The notes under the pieces were generated by a model. It was not told the DNA's origin. It saw only the letters and a list, made by a program, of their open reading frames with translations, and did no database searches. DNA of 64,000 bases, from positions 3,686,001-3,750,000 of the forward strand of contig NZ_CP042823.1 of NCBI RefSeq assembly GCF_008000895.1, written 5' to 3'. Both the position numbers and the translations under genes were made by a program. Origin of the DNA: Methylobacterium sp. WL1. Its GTDB lineage: Bacteria; Pseudomonadota; Alphaproteobacteria; Rhizobiales; Beijerinckiaceae. This document shows, piece by piece, positions 25,438 to 34,788 of this stretch (position 1 is its first letter; every line of letters starts with the position of its first letter).

Positions 25438-26958
25438 TCAGGAACGGCCCGGCATCCGGATCCGAGGGGCTCGCGCCGAGCCGTCGATGCACTCGATGCC
25501 GCCACCCGAATTGACGGTGTGGAGCCGTGTCCCGGCCCAGGCCGGGCCTGGTTCGATGAGGCCGATCAGGGTCTGGGCGAACCCGTCCGGGTCCAGGCGA
25601 TCGATTCGCGCCAGCCCGAGGGCGCGGCCGTAACCCGTGGCGCAGTCCTGGACCGGGCGGATCAGCTGGCCGCCGCGCTCGACGATGCGCCCGGCCGGCC
25701 GGGCGGTCGCAGGATCGATCAGGACCGGGTTGGCCGGATGCGGCGTGTAGGGACCTCGGAAATCGGGAGCCGACCAGAGGCACAGCGCGTCGTGGTAGGA
25801 TCCGGAGCCGGCAGGCGCCTCGGTGGCGGCATCGCGCACGGTCGCGAACAGCCACCATCGGCCGCCGTGTTCGAGGAGCGTCGCATCGCTGGCGACCACG
25901 TCGGAGAGCAGCGTCGCCTCCTTGACCCAACCTCCGGGATAGCGGGTCGCCCGGTAGAGATCGACCCGGCCGGCCGCGGAACTCTCCGGGACCATCCAGA
26001 CCGCCCCGTCACGCTCGAAGACGAACGGATAGGAGAGATGATGGGGCTCCTCCAGGACCGGCACGGGCGTGCCCTCCGGGCCGTCCGGGCCGAACCGGAC
26101 GGCTGAGATGATCGCCTTGCCGGTCGCGTGCGGAAATTCCTCGACGAAGACGTGCGTGCTCCCGGCGTAGGCGAGCGGGAACGGGTCGGCGTAGAAGCGG
26201 TGGCCGTCATCCGGCAGATCGGTCCACCCGGTCTGGGGGTGACGCCCGAGGTCGATCAGGTCCGGTCCGTCGAGGTGCCGCCAGCCGCAGCGCCAGTGCG
26301 GAGCGCGGTAGCAGAGATGGTACAGGCGGCGGATGACCGCGCCGGCCAGCATCCGCGCTGCGCGCGAACCGAGTTCGCTGCCCGGCAACGTCCGCTCGGG
26401 CCTCGGGGACGGCTCGGGCACGGCCGAGGGCGGAGCGCTGCGCCCGGCGGCGCGGCGAGCGGTTGCTGCGGCGATCAGGGTCACCGTCCGCGCCAGCGCG
26501 TCGTCGATGCCGGCGAGAAGGATGCCGGGCCGGTCGGTGCCGAGCCGGCCTTCGGCCTGAATGCGCCCATCCGCGATCAGCGTAGCCCGCGGGACGGCAC
26601 CGGCCAGCAAGCTCGCCAGCAGGGCGTCGTCGCCGCGCCGGCCGTCGAAGGCCAGATGCCAGATGCGGGGCCCGGCAGGTAGGTCACCGCACAGGTCGAT
26701 CGTCAGATCGGGCCAGGCGTCTTGCCGCCGCCATGGGTCGAGGGCGGTCGGCGGCAGGCGCTCCGAGCCGATACGCGGCAGACGGTGGATCAGTGCCTCC
26801 AGCCGGAACAGCAGCTCGACCGTGTCGGGCCACCCGTTCGGGACCTGCGCGGCGTCGATGCTGACGGCGCGGATGCCGGGTGTCGCGGCGATTCGCTCCA
26901 ACAGGGCGATCTGCCAGCGGCGTGGTTCGGCGCCGTCCAGGCGAACTCTCACATGCAT
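25438..26958 (-). CDS. Polysaccharide-locus protein with GINT1-N-like beta-propeller domain
   Basis: This 506-residue protein has an N-terminal alpha/beta part (about 1-200) reminiscent of formyltransferase-like proteins. A C-terminal domain (about 235-500) resembles the N-terminal five-bladed-propeller domain of plant glucosamine inositolphosphorylceramide transferases and related GH43-like folds: HRFYADPFPL, THVFVEEFPHATGKAIIS, LSYPFVFERDGAVWMVPES, GGRWWLFATV. Such bacterial proteins usually sit in exopolysaccharide loci. The ATG at 26958 is chosen; the frame remains open upstream, but the sequence there is promoter-like. It is divergent from the GumC/Wzc-like gene. The exact reaction is unknown. 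Confidence 0.7.
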   Translation of the reverse strand: MHVRVRLDGAEPRRWQIALLERIAATPGIRAVSIDAAQVPNGWPDTVELLFRLEALIHRLPRIGSERLPPTALDPWRRQDAWPDLTIDLCGDLPAGPRIWHLAFDGRRGDDALLASLLAGAVPRATLIADGRIQAEGRLGTDRPGILLAGIDDALARTVTLIAAATARRAAGRSAPPSAVPEPSPRPERTLPGSELGSRAARMLAGAVIRRLYHLCYRAPHWRCGWRHLDGPDLIDLGRHPQTGWTDLPDDGHRFYADPFPLAYAGSTHVFVEEFPHATGKAIISAVRFGPDGPEGTPVPVLEEPHHLSYPFVFERDGAVWMVPESSAAGRVDLYRATRYPGGWVKEATLLSDVVASDATLLEHGGRWWLFATVRDAATEAPAGSGSYHDALCLWSAPDFRGPYTPHPANPVLIDPATARPAGRIVERGGQLIRPVQDCATGYGRALGLARIDRLDPDGFAQTLIGLIEPGPAWAGTRLHTVNSGGGIECIDGSARAPRIRMPGRS

Positions 26959-27214
26959 GATGGAGCGCCCCTGCGCAGTGTAGCAGTCCGGCAGATCACG
27001 GCTGCGGCTACGACCTAATTCCCAAACCCTAACGGGACGGATAATCCTGGCGGCAGCAAACTTCGGTAGAGGGCGTTTACCAGACGCTGAGTAATCGGTG
27101 CGTGCGGCCACGACCCTCGGCAGTCTTGAGGGATTGTCAGCAGTCTGCGCGACACTTGCAGTGGGGGTGGAGCCCGCGAGGGACCGACCGAGTTCGAGAC
27201 GATGGTGACCGATC

Positions 27215-29320
27215 GTGGCACAGATCGACCGTAACATTGCCGTGGCGAGCTGGCTCGCGCCGGTCCATCCGGCACAGCCGGAGCGGACGGGCCCGACCCG
27301 GCCCGACACCACCGCCGAGTTCGGCGACCTGTGGCGCATCCTGTGGCGGCGCAAGCGCACGGTGCTGGGGACCGCCCTGGTGCTCGGTCTGCTGGTCCTG
27401 GCCTATGCTCTGATCACCCCGTCCCTCTACACCGCGACCGCGCAGATCCTGATCGACCCGCGCGACCGGCAGGTCGTCCTGAACGACGTCAATCCCGCCG
27501 CGCTGTCGCCGGACGGCGGCATCGCCCAGGTCGAGAGCCAGGTGAAGGTGATCGAATCCGACGCGGTCCTGGGCCGGGCCGTGACGCAGGCGCGCTTGGA
27601 GAGCGAGCCCGGGTTCGGCGCGGCTCAGGACGGCCTGGTCGCGCGCAGCATCGCCTCGCTCCGGGAGTTGGTGCTCGGTCCCAAGCCGGAGCGGCCGGTC
27701 GATGCGCGCGGCCGGGCGCTCGACCAGCTGCGGCGCAAGCTTGCGGTCAAGCGCGCCGACAAGGTGTTCGTGATCGACGTGGTCGTCACCACGGTGGATC
27801 CCGACCTGTCGGCCCGCATCGTCAACGCGATCGCGAGCGCCTACCTGGCCGACCAGACCGAGGCGCGCTCCGACGCCGCCAAGCGCGCCTCCGGCGACCT
27901 GCGCGGACGCCTCGACGAGCTGCGCAACGCGGTCAACGCCGCCGACAAGAAGCTCGAGGACTACAAGGCGCGCAACGGCCTGATCGCGTCGAGCGGTCGG
28001 CTCGTGAACGAGCAGCAGCTCACCGATTCCAACGCCCGTCTGGTGGCGGCGCGGGCCCGGACCGCCGAGGCGAAGGCGCGCCTTCAGGGTATCAAGGATG
28101 CGCGCGGCCAGGCAATCGGCTCCGGGGCGATGCCGGAGGCCGTCCAATCCTCGGCGGTCGACCGGCTGCGCGGCCAGTATGCCGAGCTCGCCGCCAAGGA
28201 AGCGGACCTGCGCACCAACCTCGGCGAGCGCCATCCCTACATCGCCGCCGTACGCACGCAGATGCAGGATGTCCGCCGCCTGATCGACGCAGAACTGAAC
28301 CGCATCGCCGGCGCCGCCGAGACCGAGTACCAGCGCGCCCAGGCCAACGAGAAGTCGCTCGCAGCCGACCTGGAGCGGCTGCAGCGGCAATCGGCGGTGA
28401 CCGCGCAATCCTCGGTTCAGCTGCGCGAGATGGAGCGGGAGGTCGAGGCAGCCCGCACCGTGTACAACACCTTCCTGGTGCGTACCCGCGAGATCAAGGA
28501 GCAGTCTGGGATCGACAGCTCGAATGCCCGCATCATCACATCGGCCCGGCCGCCGCAGGATGCGAGCTGGCCGCCGCGGCTGATCCTGGTCGCCGCCGCG
28601 CTGGCAGGCGGCCTCGGCCTCGGCGCCGGCCTCGCGCTGACCCGGGAATACCTGGAGCCGACGGTCCTGTCGTCGCGTCAACTGGAGCGGCTGTCGAACG
28701 CCCCCGTCGTCGCAGTGATCCCGGGCGTCCAGCCGGGCGGCGCCAGCACGGCAGCCGCGAGCTTCACCCTGGACCACCTCGCCACCACGGCGGGTACGCG
28801 GGGCCGCTCGCTGGCGCTGCTGGTGACGTCGGGCCAGGCCGAGGCGACCGAGCGCCGGGCGGTGATCGCGCTGCTCGCTTCTGTGGCCGTGGCACGCGGC
28901 GACCGCGTGCTGCTGATCGATGCCGATCTCCGAACCGACAGCGCCGGCACAGCCGGGCTCCTCGACGTGCTGCGCGGTGAGCAGAGCCTCAACGCTGTCA
29001 CGCAGGTCGATGCGAAGACAGGTGCCCGGCGGATCGGACTCGGCGATACCCAGAAGCCGATCCGCGACGCGCTGGTCCCGACCAACATCGAGCGCTTTCT
29101 GGCCGGCGTGAAGGGCCGGTTCGAGCTGGTGCTCGTCGACGGCGGCGTTCTCTCCGAGAACCTGCGTCTCGGCCCGATCGCGGCGGCGGCGGACCGGCTG
29201 CTCCTGGTCGTCTGCAACGGCGCCACCCGCCAGCGCGACCTGATCGACCTGGTCGACACCTCGGAAGCCCTGGGCCGGCCCGTCTCCGGCTCCCTGCTGC
29301 TCGACCGGCGTAGCGCGTGA
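27215..29320 (+). CDS. GumC/Wzc-like polysaccharide co-polymerase with degenerate kinase domain
   Basis: This 701-residue inner-membrane protein has a first helix at about 48-66, a long periplasmic coiled-coil domain (about 180-430) and a second helix near 450-475. A cytoplasmic BY-kinase-like domain follows. Walker A should read GxxxxGK[S/T], but the equivalent segment (about 537-548) is VTSGQAEATERR. Walker A' VLLIDADLR (about 565) and Walker B LVLVDGG are kept. The C-terminus (LLLDRRSA) has no tyrosine cluster. The protein is therefore a Wzc-type fusion that probably cannot bind ATP or autophosphorylate. The start is a GTG. Its stop overlaps the next start (GTGA). Confidence 0.88.
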   Translation: MAQIDRNIAVASWLAPVHPAQPERTGPTRPDTTAEFGDLWRILWRRKRTVLGTALVLGLLVLAYALITPSLYTATAQILIDPRDRQVVLNDVNPAALSPDGGIAQVESQVKVIESDAVLGRAVTQARLESEPGFGAAQDGLVARSIASLRELVLGPKPERPVDARGRALDQLRRKLAVKRADKVFVIDVVVTTVDPDLSARIVNAIASAYLADQTEARSDAAKRASGDLRGRLDELRNAVNAADKKLEDYKARNGLIASSGRLVNEQQLTDSNARLVAARARTAEAKARLQGIKDARGQAIGSGAMPEAVQSSAVDRLRGQYAELAAKEADLRTNLGERHPYIAAVRTQMQDVRRLIDAELNRIAGAAETEYQRAQANEKSLAADLERLQRQSAVTAQSSVQLREMEREVEAARTVYNTFLVRTREIKEQSGIDSSNARIITSARPPQDASWPPRLILVAAALAGGLGLGAGLALTREYLEPTVLSSRQLERLSNAPVVAVIPGVQPGGASTAAASFTLDHLATTAGTRGRSLALLVTSGQAEATERRAVIALLASVAVARGDRVLLIDADLRTDSAGTAGLLDVLRGEQSLNAVTQVDAKTGARRIGLGDTQKPIRDALVPTNIERFLAGVKGRFELVLVDGGVLSENLRLGPIAAAADRLLLVVCNGATRQRDLIDLVDTSEALGRPVSGSLLLDRRSA

Positions 29321-30621
29321 GCACGGCGCGGCCCGCGGGCTTCGCGCACCGGCAGGCGGCGCGTTCAAGGCCGGACACGCGCCTGCGCGGCCTGGCGCGG
29401 CTCGAATCGATGGCCTTCATCCTGCTGACCGTGGTTCTGGTCGGCGTATCCGGCGGCCTGCTCTGGGCGCTCGGCCTCAACTACGACGGCATCAGCGGTT
29501 CGGCACCCGCGAAGATCCATCCGGCGACCTACATGGTCGTCGCCCTGGTCGGCTGGACGATGCTGCGCGCAGGCAACCCGGTGATCCCGGTCGCACAGGC
29601 CCTCAACCGCCGGCCGGCCTGCGTGCTGCTGGCCTTCTGCGGCGTGCTGCTGCTCATACTGATCGCGGCCCGCGGCGGCACGGGCTTAGCCGGCTCGATC
29701 GACACCTTCGTGCTGGCCGGGCTCGTCCCGATCCTGCTGATGGACCGGGATGCCGCGACGCTGCGGCGGATCGAGGCCGTCTTCCACCTGATGATGCTGG
29801 CCAACGCGCTGCTCGGCCTGTTCGAGTTCGCCAGCGGCCAGCGGTTCTTCCCGTTCCGGTTCGACGGCATGGCGTTCGAGACGGACACGCGCTCGGCCGC
29901 GCTCCAGGGCCACCCGCTGGTCAACGCGACGCTCACCGCCTGCTACATCCTGGCGCTCGCCAACGGCGGTGGCCGCCTGAACCCGGCGCTCCGGGCCGGA
30001 GTGATCGCCCTGCAGCTCGTCGCGCTGGTGACCTTCGGCGGCCGGTCGGCCACGGTGACGACCCTCGCGCTCGGCGGGGCGGTCGGCCTCTTCGCCCTGA
30101 ACCGGACGCTGCGGAGCAACCGCATCCCCCTGATCGGGGCGGCCTGCGCGTGTTTCGTGCTGACGGCGCTGCCGGTGATGGTCGCGGTGCTGGCAGCAGT
30201 GGGGTTCTTCGACACGCTGCTCAGCCGTTTCGTCTCGGACGGCGGCAGCGCCCAGGCCCGGGTCGACATGCTGGCGATCTTCGATGCCGTCCCGTTCCGG
30301 CAGCTGCTGCTGGCGCCCGACCTCCTGCAGGTCAGCACCCTGCGGCGGATCTACGGCCTGGAATGGGGCATCGAGAACTCGATCGTTTCCGACGTGCTGT
30401 ACCACGGCATCCTGGTGACGACGCTGCTGGTCGTGGCAGTGAGTCTCTATCTCACGGAGATCGCGCGCAACTGCCGACGCGGCGTCTGGCTGCCGATCCT
30501 TACCTTCGTGATCCTGGTCAACACCTTCGAGGGTCTGGCCGGCAAGACCACCATGCTGGCGAAGTTCGCCCTGATGCTGATCGTGCTGTTTCCGCCCAAT
30601 TCCCTGCGCGCGCGGGCCTGA
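29317..30621 (+). CDS. VpsF/Wzy-type polysaccharide polymerase, O-antigen-ligase-like
   Basis: This 434-residue polytopic membrane protein has about ten hydrophobic segments and a periplasmic loop (residues about 290-350, SRFVSDGGSAQARVDML... LEWGIENSIVSD) typical of Wzy/WaaL-type enzymes. That loop usually holds the Arg/Glu residues acting on undecaprenyl-linked repeats. It resembles the VpsF group. It would polymerise repeat units in the periplasm, with length set by the coupled GumC-like protein; the GTGA overlap between the genes supports this. It converges with the GH5 gene, with 7 bp between stops. Confidence 0.82.
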   Translation: MSTARPAGFAHRQAARSRPDTRLRGLARLESMAFILLTVVLVGVSGGLLWALGLNYDGISGSAPAKIHPATYMVVALVGWTMLRAGNPVIPVAQALNRRPACVLLAFCGVLLLILIAARGGTGLAGSIDTFVLAGLVPILLMDRDAATLRRIEAVFHLMMLANALLGLFEFASGQRFFPFRFDGMAFETDTRSAALQGHPLVNATLTACYILALANGGGRLNPALRAGVIALQLVALVTFGGRSATVTTLALGGAVGLFALNRTLRSNRIPLIGAACACFVLTALPVMVAVLAAVGFFDTLLSRFVSDGGSAQARVDMLAIFDAVPFRQLLLAPDLLQVSTLRRIYGLEWGIENSIVSDVLYHGILVTTLLVVAVSLYLTEIARNCRRGVWLPILTFVILVNTFEGLAGKTTMLAKFALMLIVLFPPNSLRARA

Positions 30622-30628
30622 CGGCCGC

Positions 30629-31872
30629 TCACGGCCGCGGCGTGAGACCCAGCGCGGCCACAAGGGCGGGATCGATCCTGTGCGCGTCGTCCATCAGGCC
30701 GAGCCCGTCGAACAGGTTCCAGAACGACCAGCCGAAGCCCGCCTGCTCCGCCGCCCGCCGCACGTCGCCGAGATAGGCCGCGCGGTCGGGCGCCCGGGAT
30801 GCGGTGTACCGGGCATCGGTGCGCAAAGCCCCGAACTCGCCCATCAGGATCTGCCGCGCCGGGATCCCGTAGAGGTCGGCCCAGGCCGCGACCGGGGCCA
30901 GCTCCTTCGCCAGGTAGGCCGGTCCCGGTTCGGCTGCGAAGTAGTCGCGCAGCTTCCCCTCGATCACCGCGCGGTCCCGGGCCTTCTCGGCCTCCGGGAC
31001 CGCGCGGTCGGCAGCCATCCGCGCCCGGACCGCCGCCAGGGTTTCTGGCTGGCGCCCCGGGGTGCCGGGCCAGGGCACGGCGTTCAGCCAGCGATAGAAC
31101 GGCTCTTCCGTGAGCCATGTCGCGCCCTGGTGGGAGAACAGGTACGGCTCGTAGAAGTGGAAGGTGTAGAGCAGCGGCGTGAACCGGGCGAGGGATTCCG
31201 GGTCGAGGACCGTCAGCCCGGAGACGAGGCTGCCGCAGGCGCCGGTCGCCACCAGGGTCAGGCCCGGCGCGGCGCCCCGCGCTGCGGTGAGGAGCCCGGC
31301 CTGGACCCGGTTCCAGGCCTCGGCCCCACAGCCCTGCGGCGGCTCATTGACCGGCTCCAGCGCCACCCGCCCGATACCCTTCCGGACGCAGAGCCGGGCG
31401 AGGTCCGCGATGAGATCGCGATAGGCGGGGAACAGCGGCGCCCGGTCCGATCCGTAGAACGCGTCGGGCGTGTAATGATGCGTGGCGGCATTCGCCTGCA
31501 CGTTGACGAGGACGCGCATCCCGGCAGCCAGCACGTCGTCGATCGCGGCCGAGAGCATGGCCATGAGGTCGGCCCGGCGCCCGCCCGTGAACGCCACGAA
31601 CGGTCCGGGATCCAGGGGAAGCCGCGCGAAATCGAAGCCCAGCACGGCCAGCCGGCGCAGGTCGCCACGGGTCGGGGTCGGACGGTCGGCCTGGAACGGC
31701 GGCCAGGCGTAATCGATGCGCGGCGCCGGAAACTCCGTGGTCAGCGAGAACCAGGGCCACAGGGCGATGCCGCGGCGCAGCGGAAGCGGTTCGGCCACGG
31801 CCGCAGCCGGAAAGGACCGGCGCCGGCGAGCGCGAGGCCGCCGGCCAGCACCGAGCGCCGGTTCGCGCTCAC
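30629..31872 (-). pseudogene. GH5-family cellulase-like glycanase with frameshifted signal peptide
   Basis: The mature part is a clear GH5 (cellulase-type) barrel: RRGIALWPWFS, FDFARLPLDPG, the acid/base segment LEPVNEPPQG, YTFHFYEPYLF, and the nucleophile segment ILMGEFGA. The natural start is a GTG at 31872 overlapping the upstream stop (GTGA); it encodes a twin-arginine-like leader, SANRRSVLAGGLALAGAG. The leader and the mature enzyme are in different frames. The shift is at about 31811-31820 (GGTCCTTTCC), after which FPAAAVAEPLPL, a good signal-peptidase site, continues into the barrel. One base is gained or lost. An intact version would trim or degrade the exopolysaccharide in the periplasm. 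Confidence 0.8.
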
Positions 31873-33050
31873 ATGTCGGTCCCAACCGTCGCGCGAGCCG
31901 GGCTGGCGTCGATCCGGATCGGCGATGCGGCGAGCGCCGGGTAGCCGCCGACCCGGCGCAGCTCGCCTTCGTAGGCTGCCAGCACGTCGTCCCAGCGGAA
32001 GCTCTCGGCACGCACCCGCGCCGCCGCACCGGCCGCCGCGACCGCATCGTCGTCGGCGATCACGCGCTCGATGGCGGCGGCGCAGCTGTCCCCGTCCGTG
32101 AAGTAGAACTGACCATCGCCCGCGGTGTGGCGGTTGAAGGGATTGTCGTGGGCGATCACCGCGTTGCCGGCCCACAGCGCCTCGACCAGCGACGGGTTGG
32201 TGCCGCCGACCGTGTGGCCGTGAAGATAGGCGCGGGCGTGGACCCGGAGGCTCTGGACCAGTTCCGGCTCGTAGATCGCTCCCGGCATCAGCACCTCCAG
32301 TCCCGCGGCGTCCTCGACCGCACGGTGATAGGCATTGCCGACCTTCAACGTTCCGAGCACCACGAGCCGCATGCCCCGCGGCTTGCGTGAGAACGCCTCG
32401 ACGAGCGTCAGGATGTTGTTGTCGGGCTCGATGCGGGCGATCGACACGAGGTAGCGACCCGCCGTGAGACCGAGCGGAGGCGGCCCGAGATCCGCCGGCG
32501 GCGGGTCGCCCCCGTAGGGAATCGTCGCGATGGCGCGCCGTGGGCGGCGATGGGCGAGATGGTCCGCAATCGCCGGATGGTCGGCCACGAGGCGCTGCGA
32601 CGCCCAGGCGGCGATCCCCTCGCTCAGGTAGAAGAACGTCCGGACCGGCAGCGACCATTTCGGCCGACGCCACTCGATCCCGTCCATGTTGGTCAGGATC
32701 CGGCCGCCGCGCACCCGCAGATAGGGCAGGAACGCCGCGCCGTTGTAGCCGAGCACGAGGCAGACGCCGCCCCGCGACGCCGCGTCCTTCACGCAGAACG
32801 CATCGAAGGCCAGCGTCGCGGCCGGGCCGCGCAGGGCGACCTCCACGGTGATCAGTTCGATGCCGTTCCAGGTTCGGGTCGAGATTCGGTCCCCCACCCG
32901 GTCGACCTCTGCCTGGCAATACACGCTCACGCGCCAGCCGCGACCCGCCAGATAGAGCGCGAGTCGTTCCGCGAAAGTCTCGAAGCCGCCATGGGCGGCC
33001 GGAATCCCGCGTGTCCCAAGAATAAGTAGTGTGGGCACATCAACGGGCAC
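31869..33050 (-). CDS. GT4 glycosyltransferase with DUF1972 N-terminus
   Basis: This 393-residue GT-B enzyme starts with the DUF1972 pattern ILGTRGIPAAHGGFETFAERLA, found in rhamnosyltransferase-like enzymes of polysaccharide loci. A GT4 C-terminal domain follows (SIARIEPDNN, LVVLGTLKVGNAYH, HGHTVGGTNPSLVEALWAGNAVIAHDN). It probably transfers a deoxysugar or hexose to the lipid-linked repeat in the cytoplasm. The start is a GTG; the stop overlaps the GH5 start. It is divergent from the next glycosyltransferase across a 108-bp gap. Confidence 0.9.
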   Translation of the reverse strand: MPVDVPTLLILGTRGIPAAHGGFETFAERLALYLAGRGWRVSVYCQAEVDRVGDRISTRTWNGIELITVEVALRGPAATLAFDAFCVKDAASRGGVCLVLGYNGAAFLPYLRVRGGRILTNMDGIEWRRPKWSLPVRTFFYLSEGIAAWASQRLVADHPAIADHLAHRRPRRAIATIPYGGDPPPADLGPPPLGLTAGRYLVSIARIEPDNNILTLVEAFSRKPRGMRLVVLGTLKVGNAYHRAVEDAAGLEVLMPGAIYEPELVQSLRVHARAYLHGHTVGGTNPSLVEALWAGNAVIAHDNPFNRHTAGDGQFYFTDGDSCAAAIERVIADDDAVAAAGAAARVRAESFRWDDVLAAYEGELRRVGGYPALAASPIRIDASPARATVGTDM

Positions 33051-33102
33051 GGCTCTTCCTTTCTTGTCAGCGATTCATATTGTACGGAGACAGGAATAAC
33101 GG

Positions 33103-33118
33103 TCGCCTAAACAGGCGA
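33103..33118. promoter_or_regulatory. Inverted repeat in divergent promoter
   Basis: TCGCCT-AAAC-AGGCGA is a perfect six-base inverted repeat between two divergent glycosyltransferase genes. A second one (CAAC...GTTG, 33121-33133) follows. The surroundings are AT-rich and promoter-like. It could be an operator for an exopolysaccharide regulator. Confidence 0.35.
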
Positions 33119-33158
33119 TACAACTCAAGGTTGTTATAGACTGATAAGTATTCATCTT

Positions 33159-34511
33159 ATGGTAGATTTCTCGATACTCACGACATCTTCTAGCCCAGTC
33201 GGTGCTCACGGGGCATCGCATCCGTTCGCGTTTGGGCCGGAGACGGCACAGACTCTTCAGCGTGATGCATTCGCCGAGCCGGGCTCCGCCGGGACGACGC
33301 GCCGGTTCATATTCAGCCGCGACCGCGGCGATGCACCGGTCACCCGAATCACCTGCGTGCATCAGGGTTTCGAGCTCTACGGCTCGGATCGCTGCTTCAT
33401 TGAGACAGTACGGACAATCCGGGCCGCCCATCCGAGCGCGCGGATCGACGTGGTTCTGCCCCGTAGCGGCCCGATCGTGGCGGCGCTCGAGCCCTATGCC
33501 AGCGCCATCGTGATCGAGCCCCTGTGGATTCTGCGGCGCAAGAACCTCGCCCGGCTCGCGACGCTCGGGATGATGGCGCTGCCCTTCGCGGTGGCCCGGG
33601 CGCTTCGGCGCATCCGCGACAGCGACCTCGTCTACGTCAACACGACCGTGGTGGCCGATTACCTGCTGGCCGCCCGCCTGCTGCCGGGGCGCAGCATCGT
33701 GCATGTGCACGAGATCCCGGAAGGCGCCGTGCTGAAGGTCCTGCGCGGGCTGATCCGCTGGAGCGGGGCCAACGTGGTCTTCAATTCGCGCGCCACCGAG
33801 CGCGCCTACACGCTGCCCCCGGAAGCCACGGCCCGGGTCGTCTATAACGGCATCGCGGGCCCGGCCGAGCCGAACGACCGGGATTACGACGGCACGCGTC
33901 CGCTGCGCGTGCTGATGCTCGGCCGGATCAGCCGGATCAAGGGCCAGGACGTCCTGGTCGAGGCGCTCGCCTCCCTGCCGGAAGCCGTTCGCAACCGGAT
34001 CGACTTGCGGATCGTCGGAAGCGCCTTCGAAGATGCCGCGCGCGAGGAAGCCCTCGCCGCACGGATCGCCGAGACGGGTCTGTCGAAGCAGGTCACGCTC
34101 CAGCCGTTCGTGGACGATCCGTCCGCGCTTTACCGCTGGGCCGACGTGGTGACGATGCCGTCGCAGCGGCCCGAATCCCTGGGACGGGTCGCGATCGAGG
34201 CGATGTCCTACGGGGTGCCGCCGCTGGTGACCGACATCGGCGGACTTCCCGAGGTGGTCGCCGACGGCAAGACCGGCTGGATCGTGCCGCCGGGCGGTCC
34301 GCAGCCGATCGCCGATCTGCTGGCCCGCATCGCCACCGATCCAGCCAGCTGGCGCGGCTTCGGCGCCGCGGCGCGGGCGCGCTACGAGACCCTGTTCTCG
34401 GAAGCCTCGGCGGCCGAAGGGATCAACGGCATGGTTCGCGCGACCCTGCGGGGCGCGTTCAGTGCCGACAAGGCGGTGACGGCGGAACAGGCCCCGCGCC
34501 CGACGGCGTGA
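33159..34511 (+). CDS. Glycosyltransferase family 4
   Basis: This 450-residue protein has a GT-B fold. ITCVHQGFELYGSDRCFIET opens the N-terminal domain; the GT4 donor half follows (LRVLMLGRISRIKGQDVLVEAL, LRIVGSAFED, MPSQRPESLGRVAIEAMSYGVPPLVTDIGGLPEVV), with the E-x7-E motif. The first 60 residues are not typical of the family, so translation might start later, but no better start is visible. It belongs to the exopolysaccharide locus; linkage and sugar are unknown. Confidence 0.88.
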   Translation: MVDFSILTTSSSPVGAHGASHPFAFGPETAQTLQRDAFAEPGSAGTTRRFIFSRDRGDAPVTRITCVHQGFELYGSDRCFIETVRTIRAAHPSARIDVVLPRSGPIVAALEPYASAIVIEPLWILRRKNLARLATLGMMALPFAVARALRRIRDSDLVYVNTTVVADYLLAARLLPGRSIVHVHEIPEGAVLKVLRGLIRWSGANVVFNSRATERAYTLPPEATARVVYNGIAGPAEPNDRDYDGTRPLRVLMLGRISRIKGQDVLVEALASLPEAVRNRIDLRIVGSAFEDAAREEALAARIAETGLSKQVTLQPFVDDPSALYRWADVVTMPSQRPESLGRVAIEAMSYGVPPLVTDIGGLPEVVADGKTGWIVPPGGPQPIADLLARIATDPASWRGFGAAARARYETLFSEASAAEGINGMVRATLRGAFSADKAVTAEQAPRPTA

Positions 34512-34788
34512 GCGGAGCCCGCGGGCTCAAGCGCTCGTCGGCGGACACCCGAGCCGGGCCAGCGATCATCCGTCGCGACCGATCTCCGGTGGACAATCGA
34601 CGCCTCAGTCAGATTCGGTAAGTACCAGTCGTCGATAAAGCTCGACGGCCAGAACGTACGCGTTTTGGCGAATCTCGAAGCGTCGGATCGGGAGCGGTCA
34701 TCCGCACCGTTCAAGCGTCGGACATTGCACGGTAGGGTCGGCGGTCCCCGCCGGCGAGCGGACCGGACCGGCGGAGGAACGCCTCGTC

